Shown here: one piece after another, positions 18,728-26,500 of the stretch | Numbering within the stretch: position 1 is the stretch's first letter | Layout of the letters: each line of letters opens with the position of its first letter | Source of the DNA: Micromonospora sonchi | Lineage (GTDB): Bacteria > Actinomycetota > Actinomycetes > Mycobacteriales > Micromonosporaceae | NCBI RefSeq assembly: GCF_014646235.1 | Contig: NZ_BMNB01000008.1 | Location: 62,001 to 126,000 of the forward strand | Direction: 5' to 3' | DNA length: 64,000 bases | Made by a program: the position numbers and the translations under genes | The notes under the pieces: generated by a model | Database searches by the model: none | What the model saw: the letters and a program-made list of their open reading frames with translations, nothing else | What the model was told of the DNA's origin: nothing

Positions 18728-18824
18728 GCCTAGCTGCTACCAGGTCTCGCGCCCCGGTTGAGATGAGTGACGCGAGTCTGGTGCCGGGCTGCCGGGCCCG
18801 GCACCAGACTGTGTCGCGCCGGGC

Positions 18825-19531
18825 TCAGTCGGCGGCGTCGAAGTCGAGCACGGTGAAGGTGCCCGTTCCGGCCCAGCGGAACAGCCCCGCATCCAATGCC
18901 AGGACGCGAATGGTGATGTGGTGCTGCGGGCTCGCCACCGCCAAGGCGTCGAGTTGCCGGACCATCGCCGATCGGTCTCGCAATGGCCGGCGCAGCACCG
19001 TCTCGCTGAGGATCACGTCGTAATAGGGTGCCCGGGGTACCGCTCGGGCCAGCAGCCGTTGCCGGCGGAGCCGGACGTCCACTCGGGCCTGCTGCTCCGC
19101 CTCGCTCAACTGCGGGTGATCCGTCGCGATTACTTCCGTCATGTATTCGACCGTCTGCAACAGCGGGATCAGGTCAGCCTCGTACTTCCGGATCTTCGTT
19201 GCGGCGGCCTCCAGGCCGACGTAGAGCTTGAACCAGTCTTCTACCGCCTCTCCGTAGCTGTGCCACCAGCCGTGTGCCTTGGTTTCCCGGGCCAGGGCGC
19301 GCATGGTCTCGGTGGTCTCGGGGGTCTCGGGGGTCGCGCCGTACACCCGGCACATGGCCGCCGCGTCGTTCGGGTGCACGGGGACCTGGCCGGTTTCGTA
19401 CCGCCAGATCCGCGGCGTCGACCATTCCAGTTCCTTCGCGGCCGCGACCACCGTCACGTGGGCATTTTCGCGAAGTTCTCTCAATACCTGCCGAGTTGCC
19501 TACGCGGGACGGTGCTTCCCGAGTCGTCCAC
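18825..19531 (-). CDS. XRE-family regulator with DUF5753 domain, apparent 5' frameshift
   Basis: Actinobacterial HTH plus DUF5753 regulator. Visible: HTH AAAKELEWSTPRIWRYETG, then the DUF5753 region with IPLLQTVEYMTEV and VDVRLRRQRLL, ending FTVLDFDAAD. From GTG at 19531 (GAGGAG upstream) the frame reads VDDSGSTVPRRQLGRY and hits TGA. The rest, LRELRENAHV, continues one base out of phase from a TTG at 19484. One missing T in TATTGAG would restore VPRRQLGRYLRELREN, the normal family N-terminus. Either an error or a recent lesion. The usual DUF397 partner is absent; a small DivIVA-domain gene is divergent instead. Confidence 0.8.
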
Positions 19532-19736
19532 GTCATCTCCTCTACTGTTGTCGCGTAAGGCACCTCATCCCTTGGTTCGCATTCTTCTGCAGAAGATTGC
19601 GGAAGGCTAGTAGGAAAATCAGGATTGTTGATGACCGGCCAATTCCCCGGCGGTCACAACCGGGGCGGGTGTCCTTCCCCAGAACCTCATCCCGGCGCCC
19701 ACCCCGGCATCGTCCACAATAAACAGAAGAGGAATC

Positions 19737-19763
19737 ATGGAATTGACCAAGGCGCGCCGATGA
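19737..19763 (+). CDS. Eight-codon leader ORF coupled to the DivIVA-domain gene
   Basis: ATG at 19737 reads MELTKARR and stops at TGA 19761-19763, whose bases overlap the next ATG (19760) as ATGA. AGAGGA precedes it at a usable distance, while the downstream gene has no clear ribosome-binding site of its own. Termination-reinitiation is therefore plausible. Inferred from layout only. Confidence 0.35.
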   Translation: MELTKARR

Positions 19764-20029
19764 CCTATTCAAGTAAGGAACACCTGCTCCCCCAGCAGGT
19801 CCGCGCCGTCACCTTCGCCACCGTCCGCCCGCGCGGCCTCGACCCCATTGAGGTGTACGACTACCTCAACCGCGTCGCCGACGAGCTGGAACGCCTGCGC
19901 CGCGAGCTGACCACCGCCAACACCGAGGCCGAACGCCTGCGCCGAGCGTTGCGGCGATGGCAGTCCCGGCAGACCGGCCATCATCACCACGACCGGTCGG
20001 CCACGCAACAGGATCGCAATCCGCAATGA
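19760..20029 (+). CDS. Small DivIVA-domain protein
   Basis: 89 aa. Residues 10-35 carry the DivIVA-type motif VRAVTFATVRPRGLDPIEVYDYLNR in pieces: F-x3-RPRGLDP then VYDYL. A coiled coil of about residues 35-65 (VADELERLRRELTTANTEAERLRRAL) follows, then a basic, His-rich tail. DivIVA domains bind negatively curved membrane at poles and septa. ATG at 19760 was chosen because the domain begins there; the longer upstream frame is non-conserved and overlaps the leader ORF. It is downstream of, and divergent from, the XRE-DUF5753 gene. Confidence 0.8.
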   Translation: MTYSSKEHLLPQQVRAVTFATVRPRGLDPIEVYDYLNRVADELERLRRELTTANTEAERLRRALRRWQSRQTGHHHHDRSATQQDRNPQ

Positions 20030-20053
20030 GCGCGCCACCAACCCCACCCCGCC

Positions 20054-20116
20054 GGTTGATCATGAGGTTAGCGGCAGTTGAGGAGATCGACTTCGCCGCT
20101 AACCTCATGATCAACC
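20054..20116. repeat. TTGATCATGAGG hairpin repeat, copy 2
   Basis: Perfect 22-bp arms at 20054-20075 and 20095-20116 around a 19-bp loop, matching the element at 10197-10255. The right arm includes the last bases and stop codon of endonuclease V (20111), so it may end transcription of that gene and of the DivIVA-domain gene. Confidence 0.88.
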
Positions 20117-20809
20117 AGGTTGCGAGTGGCGGAGGGCTTCGCGGGAGAGGAAGTCGGCTCGGCGGATCACCTCGGGGAGGCGGTAGCGGGGGGTCAGGCC
20201 CAGGGTCAGGGTGGTTGCCTGGGCTAGGGCGGTGCGGTGGCCCACCGAGACGAACACCGACTTGACGCCGGTCTGCGTACGCAGCACCCGGCCCAGCACC
20301 TCGTCGCCGGCCCGCAACGGCGACCAGTCACCCCGGCACTCGCCCGGCTCGTCATACCCGGCCACGAACGGGGTCTTCGCCACCCCGAAGGTCGGCAGCC
20401 CGGTCACCACCCCCAGGTGACAGGCCAGCCCGAAGCGTCGAGGATGCGCAATGCCGTACCCGTCGCAGACCACCACATCGGGACGGGCCGCGAGCCGGTC
20501 GAGCGCCGTCAGCAGGATCGGCACCTCGCGGAACGCCAGCAGCCCGGGAACGTACGGAAACGTCACCTCGCCGGGCACGACCACCGACTCCACCTCGACA
20601 CCGGCGGCCAGGTCGAACACCACGGCCGCCGCGGTGACCCGCCGCGAAGATTTGGCGTACGACACGTCGACGCCGGCCACCAGCCTCGGCGCGGTGGACA
20701 GGTGATTGTGCAGGTCGAGCCGCCGTCGCAACTGCTCCTGGATGCGCTCGGCCTCCGCCACCGATGCCGGAGCCACGACCGGCTCACCAGCGCCGGTTGG
20801 TCGGCTCAC
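20111..20809 (-). CDS. nfi: Endonuclease V (deoxyinosine 3' endonuclease)
   Basis: Repair nuclease that nicks the second phosphodiester 3' of deoxyinosine. 232 aa. Metal-binding Asp in VAGVDVSYAK near residue 48, FPYVPGLLAFREVP near 85, the second Asp in VVVCDGYGIAHPRRFGLACHLG near 110, and HRTALAQATTLTL near 190 are all family hallmarks. GTG start at 20809 overlaps the stop of the upstream GNAT gene as GTGA, so the two are translationally coupled. A degenerate second copy of its first 46 codons lies at 22327-22464. Confidence 0.95.
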   Translation of the reverse strand: MSRPTGAGEPVVAPASVAEAERIQEQLRRRLDLHNHLSTAPRLVAGVDVSYAKSSRRVTAAAVVFDLAAGVEVESVVVPGEVTFPYVPGLLAFREVPILLTALDRLAARPDVVVCDGYGIAHPRRFGLACHLGVVTGLPTFGVAKTPFVAGYDEPGECRGDWSPLRAGDEVLGRVLRTQTGVKSVFVSVGHRTALAQATTLTLGLTPRYRLPEVIRRADFLSREALRHSQPG

Positions 20810-21354
20810 GCCGGGCGGGCCAGGACGAAGGTTTCCAACTCCTCACCGCCGTACCAGTCGCTGCGTCGACCGACGGACGTCATGCCGAGCCGGCGAGCAA
20901 CCGCCATCGAAGCGATGTTCCCCGGAGCGACCACGGCATGGATCAGCGGCGTCCCCGTGTCGAGTTCCCGCTCGACGAGGGCACGGGCGGCTTCGGTGGC
21001 GTACCCGTTGCCCCACGCCTCCGGATGCAGATGCCAACCCACCTCGATGTCATCGGTGAATACCTGCTCGTCGCGCCCCGGCAACGGCTTGACCAGCACC
21101 GAGCCGACCACCACGCCGGTCTCTCGCACCTCGATCGCCCAGATGCCGTACCGATCACCGTACGCCGCGTGCCTCCGACGCCACCTGGCCAACCGCTCGG
21201 CCGCCTGCCCCGGATCCGTCAACGGCAACCCCGATGTCGAGCCGAGGAACCGAGCGATCTCCGGCCGAGAATAGATCTCGAACAGCCGAGCCAGATCCAC
21301 CGGCCCATCGGTCCAATCCCGCACGAGCAGCCGCTCAGTGATCACAATCGCCAT
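20806..21354 (-). CDS. GNAT N-acetyltransferase, RimJ/RimL-like
   Basis: 182 aa. Begins MAIVITERLLVRDW, the classic start of the RimJ/RimL subfamily. Acetyl-CoA binding is near EVGWHLHPEAWGNGYATEAARAL (about residues 98-120, motif GxGxA as GNGYATEA), and the C-terminus carries NIASMAVARRLGM. ATG at 21354 was chosen by this N-terminus. First gene of a two-gene operon with nfi. Substrate not determinable. A decayed partial copy lies at 22465-22708. Confidence 0.92.
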   Translation of the reverse strand: MAIVITERLLVRDWTDGPVDLARLFEIYSRPEIARFLGSTSGLPLTDPGQAAERLARWRRRHAAYGDRYGIWAIEVRETGVVVGSVLVKPLPGRDEQVFTDDIEVGWHLHPEAWGNGYATEAARALVERELDTGTPLIHAVVAPGNIASMAVARRLGMTSVGRRSDWYGGEELETFVLARPA

Positions 21355-21422
21355 GGCCGGGATCGTAACCACGGCCCGCATCAGTACAACGCACTTGCCC
21401 GGCCGGTGCCGGTTCGGACCGG

Positions 21423-21450
21423 TTGCAGGCACCGGCTCGGGTGCCTGCAA
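21423..21450. terminator. Perfect 11-bp hairpin upstream of the toxin-antitoxin pair
   Basis: TTGCAGGCACC-GGCTCG-GGTGCCTGCAA. It lies in the 278-bp gap between the GNAT start and the toxin gene, with no T-run. The remaining gap (21451-21607) shows no convincing gene. Confidence 0.4.
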
Positions 21451-21607
21451 TGCCTCACCTCGCTGACGGTGGCATCCCGCGAGACGCTCCGGTACGCGGA
21501 TCAGATGCCGCCACCACAGGTCGCCCACAACTTCCTCGCCTTCATCGACAGCGGCATGGCCGCGCCCGCATCAAAACCGCTCCACCCGCTGAGCGAACAC
21601 GCGTCCG

Positions 21608-21626
21608 GTATAGCATCCGCTATACT
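21608..21626 (+). promoter_or_regulatory. Operator dyad overlapping a -10 box for the toxin-antitoxin operon
   Basis: GTATAGC-ATCC-GCTATAC dyad at 21608-21625; its right arm forms TATACT (21621-21626), a good -10 hexamer. Transcription would begin about 7 bp on, right at the toxin TTG start (21633), so the message may be leaderless. Autorepression by the XRE antitoxin is the expected logic. Confidence 0.6.
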
Positions 21627-21632
21627 TGAGAG

Positions 21633-21998
21633 TTGGCGACCGACGAGTGGGAGATCTACCTCGTCAACGAGGTACAGGAGTGGATCGAACGCCTCGATCC
21701 ACTCACCCACGCCCGCGTCGTGCAGGCCATCGACCTGCTCGCCCAAGCCGGCCCAGGACTCGGACGCCCACTGGTCGACACGATCCACCGTTCATCGATC
21801 GCCAACCTCAAAGAACCACGCCCCGGCACAGTACGCATCCTGTTCGCCTTCGACCCCTGGCGCTCCAGCATCCTGCTCGTCGCCGGAGACAAAGCCGGAC
21901 GCTGGCAGCAGTGGTACACCGAGGCAATCCCGCTAGCCGAGCAACGCTACGAGATCTACCTCAAGGAACGCGCCGAGGAGGAGGGCAGACAGCCATGA
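21633..21998 (+). CDS. HigB/RelE-like toxin (phage Gp49 family)
   Basis: 121 aa. Typical Gp49/HigB features: EWIERLDPLTHARVVQAIDLL, GRPLVDTI, then IANLKEPRPGTVRILFAFDPWRSSILLVAGDKAGRW near residues 56-90, in line with ribosome-dependent mRNA interferases. TTG at 21633 is the only start before the conserved region. Its stop overlaps the antitoxin start as ATGA. Toxin-first order is typical of higBA. The operator dyad lies 8 bp upstream. The unit sits between the real nfi/GNAT operon and its decayed copy. Confidence 0.88.
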   Translation: MATDEWEIYLVNEVQEWIERLDPLTHARVVQAIDLLAQAGPGLGRPLVDTIHRSSIANLKEPRPGTVRILFAFDPWRSSILLVAGDKAGRWQQWYTEAIPLAEQRYEIYLKERAEEEGRQP

Positions 21999-22312
21999 AC
22001 GGCTACGCACGCTGGCGCGACATCCGCGCCACCCACATCCAGCGCGCCGGCGGCGAGCAAGCCGTCGAAGCCGGCAAGCAGGAACTACTCGCCACCGTCG
22101 TCGGACACCGCCTCGCCGAAGTACGCCGCGCCCGCGGTCTGACCCAACAGCAGGTTGCCGACCGCATGGGCGTCACCAAGGGCCGCGTCTCCCAGATCGA
22201 ACAAGGCAAAATTTCCGGCCAAGAGGTGGTAGCCCGCTACGCCGCCGCCCTCGGCGGACGCCTCCACCAAGCCATCTACTTCGACGACGGCGACATCGCC
22301 GCCATCGCATAA
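21995..22312 (+). CDS. XRE-family antitoxin
   Basis: 105 aa. N-terminal 40 residues are helical and charged; an XRE HTH occupies about residues 40-95 (LAEVRRARGLTQQQVADRMGVTKGRVSQIEQG), followed by the short acidic end YFDDGDIAAIA. It should neutralise the upstream HigB-like protein and bind the GTATAGC dyad. ATG at 21995 overlaps the toxin stop by 4 bp. Confidence 0.9.
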   Translation: MNGYARWRDIRATHIQRAGGEQAVEAGKQELLATVVGHRLAEVRRARGLTQQQVADRMGVTKGRVSQIEQGKISGQEVVARYAAALGGRLHQAIYFDDGDIAAIA

Positions 22313-22326
22313 CCCACCCCACCCGG

Positions 22327-22464
22327 GCCGGCCACCAGCCTCGGCGCGGTGGGCAAAGGATTGTGCAGGTCGAGCCGTCGTCGCAACTGCTCCTGGATGC
22401 GCTCGGCCTCCGCCACGGAACCGGGAACGACGACCGGCTCACCGTCGCCGGCTGATCGACTCAC
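22327..22464 (-). pseudogene. Truncated copy of the nfi 5' end
   Basis: From GTG at 22464 the frame repeats the first 46 or so codons of nfi (PVVVPGSVAEAERIQEQL, then RRRLDLHN, TAPRLVAG) and then leaves the homology at 22327 and runs into unrelated sequence. It corresponds base-by-base to 20672-20809 with scattered substitutions. Nonfunctional: the active-site residues are missing. Confidence 0.85.
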
Positions 22465-22802
22465 GCGGGGCGGGTCAGGACGAAGGTTTCCAACTCCTCG
22501 CCGCCGTACCAGCCGCTACGACGGCCGACAGACGTCATGCCGAGCCGGCGGGCCACCGCGATCGACGCGGTGTTACCCGGATCGACCACCGCGTAGATCA
22601 GCGGCGTCCCGGTCGCGAACTCCCGCTCGACGACGGCGCGAAACCGGCCTCGGTGGCGTACCCGTTGCGCACGCCTCCGGATGCAGATGCCAGCCCACCT
22701 CGATGTCAGGACGGTCAAGAAGACGTTGCGGGACTGCTTGTGCAGCCAGACCAGCACGTCCCGATCGATCTGAACCTCCTCCCGCAGCGTAATCCTCATC
22801 AT
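22461..22802 (-). pseudogene. Decayed partial GNAT copy fused to an unrelated 5' segment
   Basis: The 3' part (22461-22708) mirrors 20806-21052 of the intact GNAT gene (VDPGNTASIAVARRLGMTSVGRR, ending LETFVLTRPA), but two indels around 22637-22672 put the conserved HLHPEAWGNGYATEA block out of frame. The 5' part (MMRITLREEVQIDRD, then VLVWLHKQSRNVFL) is unrelated and unrecognised. The GTGA junction with nfi' is preserved. The acetyl-CoA loop is destroyed, so this is a pseudogene. Confidence 0.8.
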
Positions 22803-22826
22803 GTACCGCAATGCACCACGCGGTAC
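22803..22826. promoter_or_regulatory. Dyad GTACCGC-N10-GCGGTAC
   Basis: Perfect 7-bp arms immediately upstream of the chimeric ORF start at 22802. Could be an operator left over from the lost 5' gene. No regulator can be assigned. Confidence 0.35.
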
Positions 22827-22983
22827 CGTGCCGCCTCCGCTATTGAAGGAGCCGGGACGCAAATCCCAAGGCATAGCCCAACAGCGCCACGCGGAGCCAC
22901 CGGGCTACAGTCCCAATGAACCTGTAACAGCCGTGTAGCGTGCGGGCGCCCAGCGATGGTACAAGGGGCCGTAGGCTACGTGT

Positions 22984-23355
22984 ATGACCGTCGAGTTTTC
23001 CACCATCCTGCAGGGCCTTATGGAGAATCGTCGCCTGTCGCCTAGAGTTGTCAGCCAGGCGTCGGCGCGGGCCGAGTCCACAATCAGGCAGTTGCTTTCC
23101 GGCAGGGTAACTCCTCACGTTGAGATCCTCCGAGACATATCCCCCATCCTTCAGATATCTTTGACCGACCTACTCGTCATCGCTGGCCTGCCAGCGATAG
23201 GGGAATCTGATCGACCAGAAGAATATCCGTCGGCCGTCGAGATGGGCCGACTGATCGCTGCCGCCAGCCATCTCAATCCCAAACAGGTAGAACAACTAGC
23301 TGACGCCGCCAACAAACTGCGAGAGGAGAACCAGAAAAGGACGGAGAAAGCGTGA
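22984..23355 (+). CDS. XRE-like helix-turn-helix protein
   Basis: 123 aa. HTH in residues 5-60 (LQGLMENRRLSPRVVSQASARAESTIRQLLSGRV), followed by a middle that resembles the dimerising tail of phage-type regulators and a charged C-terminus (KLREENQKRTEKA). ATG at 22984; TAGGCT at 22971-22976 could be a -10 box giving a leaderless message. Lower GC than its neighbours, suggesting a different origin. It converges on the RHS gene; targets unknown. Confidence 0.75.
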   Translation: MTVEFSTILQGLMENRRLSPRVVSQASARAESTIRQLLSGRVTPHVEILRDISPILQISLTDLLVIAGLPAIGESDRPEEYPSAVEMGRLIAAASHLNPKQVEQLADAANKLREENQKRTEKA

Positions 23356-23461
23356 ACTCTATCTACATAGCCAGCGGGACCCAAGAACGCCCCCAGCAGC
23401 CGCAGTACGAGTCGGGCTGGCGGGACAAGACAGCCTGCAAGACCTGCTGCAGCTCCTGATC

Positions 23462-23497
23462 GTGCGCCGAATCCGGTATCAGCAGAATTCGGCGCAC
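23462..23497. terminator. Bidirectional hairpin between the XRE gene and the RHS gene
   Basis: Perfect 11-bp arms GTGCGCCGAAT and ATTCGGCGCAC around a 14-bp loop, in the 237-bp gap between convergent stops at 23355 and 23593. I see no immunity gene in this gap. Confidence 0.6.
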
Positions 23498-23592
23498 TAA
23501 CATCACCGCTGGTCTGCATTCGTTCAACCAGTTGCCGCTCCCACTACGCAGCCCTGCGGATAAGCTCCAAACCCAGCTCTGCCGGCTGACCA

Positions 23593-26500
23593 CTAGAACT
23601 GGAACGGGTTCCAACGCGCGCCACTCACGTCAAATCCATTCGCAGTCAAAGATCTCCGGGCAATACTCTCAAGGAGCGATCCGCCAGGGCGATAATGGCC
23701 CGAGAAATTGCTGAACTCAGTAATTCTACCATCCGGCCCTACATCAAATAGGCCTGCCATGATTACCGGATTTCCTTCAGACAGACTCGTGTGACCCGGG
23801 AAAATCCCTGCCTCATAGACACTTTCATGGAACGCCCGAACCGACTGATCTGGCATCACTACATAGTGATAATTTCCTTCCTGCAGATTTCCGCCAGCCC
23901 GGATCGAAGAGCCCATTGGAAACGGATCCTGGGGAGTGTTGTCTGCCCCATTCTCACCAGCACGCCACAATCTTGCTGGACCTTCCTCGGAGCCACCGCA
24001 GTTGTGGACGAGGACCGGTGCTCCGGCTGCCATGACGTAGTACGTGTGGGTGTTGGCGACCGTGAGGTTGTGGACGGTGGCGCGGGGGACGCTCCAGCGG
24101 TCGAGGGCGGTGACCTGGACGTACGTGCCGGCGCTTGTTTGCAGCCACTGCCCGGCCTGAAGGTCGGTGGCCTCGATCCACTCGCCCAGCTCGGGCACCC
24201 AGAACGGGTGATTGTCCGTGGCGGTAACCTCGGCGGTCTCCGTGCCCTGGTCGCCGTCGGTGTCGATAGTGACCTTCACCAACCGCTTGACGCCATCACC
24301 GGTGATCGTCGCGGTGACCGTGTCCACCTCGGTACGACCGGTCGCCGGATCGGTGACCACCACCTCGTCGCCCCGCTCGACCTCCTCGATCGCCTTGGTC
24401 GACCCATCGGCCATCAGCACCTTCGTGCCCGGTACAAAACTGCTGTGCGGGTTCTTACAGGAACCACCGCTGGAGCCGCCGCTGCTGCGCTCCGAGGCAC
24501 CTGACGAGCCGCCCGGCTTCGAGTCACCCTTGCCGCCACCGCCGCCGCCCTTGCCGCCGGAGCCGCTGGAGGCGGCGGTCGACGCCTTCGGGTTGGACTT
24601 GGCCTGGGCCTGCTTCTGCTCCGGGTTACCCGTCTTCTTCGACGAGTTCGCCGCCCGGTTACTCGTCGTGTTGGCCTTGTCGGCAGCCTTCTTCTTCGCC
24701 GCCTGGGCGGCCTTCTTCGCCCGCTCGATCGCCAACTTCTTGGCGTTCAGCGCCGCCGCCTCGGCCGCCCGCGCCGCCGCCAAGACCACCTCGGCGGCCC
24801 GCTTCGCGGCATGCCATGCCTGAATCGCGGAGATGGTCCGGTTGACCGCCCTGACCACCGACGGAATCTTGGCGATCTTGCCCCACGGGATCGCGCCGAT
24901 GATCAGGCTGCCGCAGGCCCACATGTCACCGCCGAAGCAGCTGATCGCGTCGTTGAGACCGATGAACTCCTTCAGCACGTACCACGCCGAATCCAGGATC
25001 ACCGAGATCAGGGAACGGCCCATGTTGGCCTGCGCCTGGGAGACCATCGCCGCCGACAAACCCGCACCCGCGAGGGCCGCGGCCATCTCCGACGGCGTCA
25101 GCGACACGGACAGACCCGTCGGGTCAGAGTGCGTCACCGGGTTGTTGTGCGCGTACGTGTAACCGTTGTTCTGCACCGGATCCATCAGGTCCAGTACCGG
25201 GTCCGCGGACAGGAACCGACCCACCTCCGGGTCGTACAACCGGGCGCCCAACGGCACGAAGCCCGACTCGTCGTCGCGTACCGCGCCCAGGAAACCCCGG
25301 TTGGTCCGCAGGTCACCGCTGGTCGCGGCGGAGCGAACGTTGCCGAACGGGTCCTGCTTACGGATCCGGGACTCCATCCCGGAAGAAAGCGTCACTTCGG
25401 CGTACGGGCTGCCCTGATGGTCCCCGGCCAGCGCCGTCAACGCCTGCTGAGCCGTACCGGCCACCTGCCGCGCCACCGCACCACCCGGCGTGACGTACGT
25501 GCGCTGCGCGTTGATCTGCGCGCCGCCCGGATGCACCGTCAGCTGTGCCTCACCCAGGTTCAGCGTGGCCTGCCGACCCTGCACGGTCAGCAGCCGGGTG
25601 CCACCCGGGCCATAGATGTGCCGCGTCTCGTTCTGCGGATTCCACAGCTGCGCCGCCGAACCGCTCGCACACGTCGCCAACACGATCGGCGTGGTGTCCG
25701 CCGAGGCACCGTCCTTCGCCGCCAGGCACAGGCCGGATTCCGGATGCTTCAACTGGCCGGTGGACAGCCGCTCCACCTGCTGGCTGGGCGTGCCGTCACA
25801 CTGCTGCAACCGCAACGCCGAACCCGCCGTCGTGCCGGCCGGCTGGATGCACCACTTGTCGTCGTAGACCGTCAGGGTGCCCAGGTTGCCGTTGTTCTGC
25901 CCGGGCGTCGGGGTGAAGGCCCACTTCTGCCAGCTGCCGCCGTTGCAGGAGAACAACTGGATCGGCTGGTTGGGCTGGGCGAGGCGTTGGTAAAGATCCA
26001 TACACTTGGCGGCGATGCCCTGGTACGAGCTGCGGCCCTTGCTGCCGGATCCGGTGATCCGCTCGACCTGGCCGTCGTAGGTCCAGGAAAGTTCCTGCTG
26101 GTCACCGTTGCTGGTCGAGGTCACCGACTTGGTCTCGCCGGTCAGTTCGTACAGCCGCTTCGCCTCGGCGACGATCGCCGCACCCTGCGGGGTGGTGTAG
26201 GTCCTGGTGACGGCGTCCAGGGTGCGCGGCTGCGCCCCGCCGCCCTCCGCGCCGTAGCCGTAGCCGTAGGTGGTCTCGATCGGGCCGGTGGAGGTCCGGC
26301 CGGTCAGGTCCCGCTCGACCAGCTTCGTGCGGTTGCCGAGCAGGTCGTACTCGTACTCCTGCCAGTAGCCGGTTCCGTCGACACCCTTCACCGCGTTGGG
26401 GGCGGTCGCGGTGCCCGGACCGGCGCCGCAGGACGCCTGGTCGGTCGCCGTCCAGGCGTTGCGGAGCTGCCCCAGCGGGTCGTAGGTGAAGCACTGCCGC

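Noticed and set aside
21451..21605. Possible coding remnant (RETLRYADQMPPPQVAHNFL) before the toxin gene
   Set aside because: No start, no recognisable family; too little to call.
23363..23614. Minus-strand 83-codon frame after the RHS gene, as an immunity candidate
   Set aside because: Overlaps the toxin stop, spans the terminator hairpin and has no immunity-like features.
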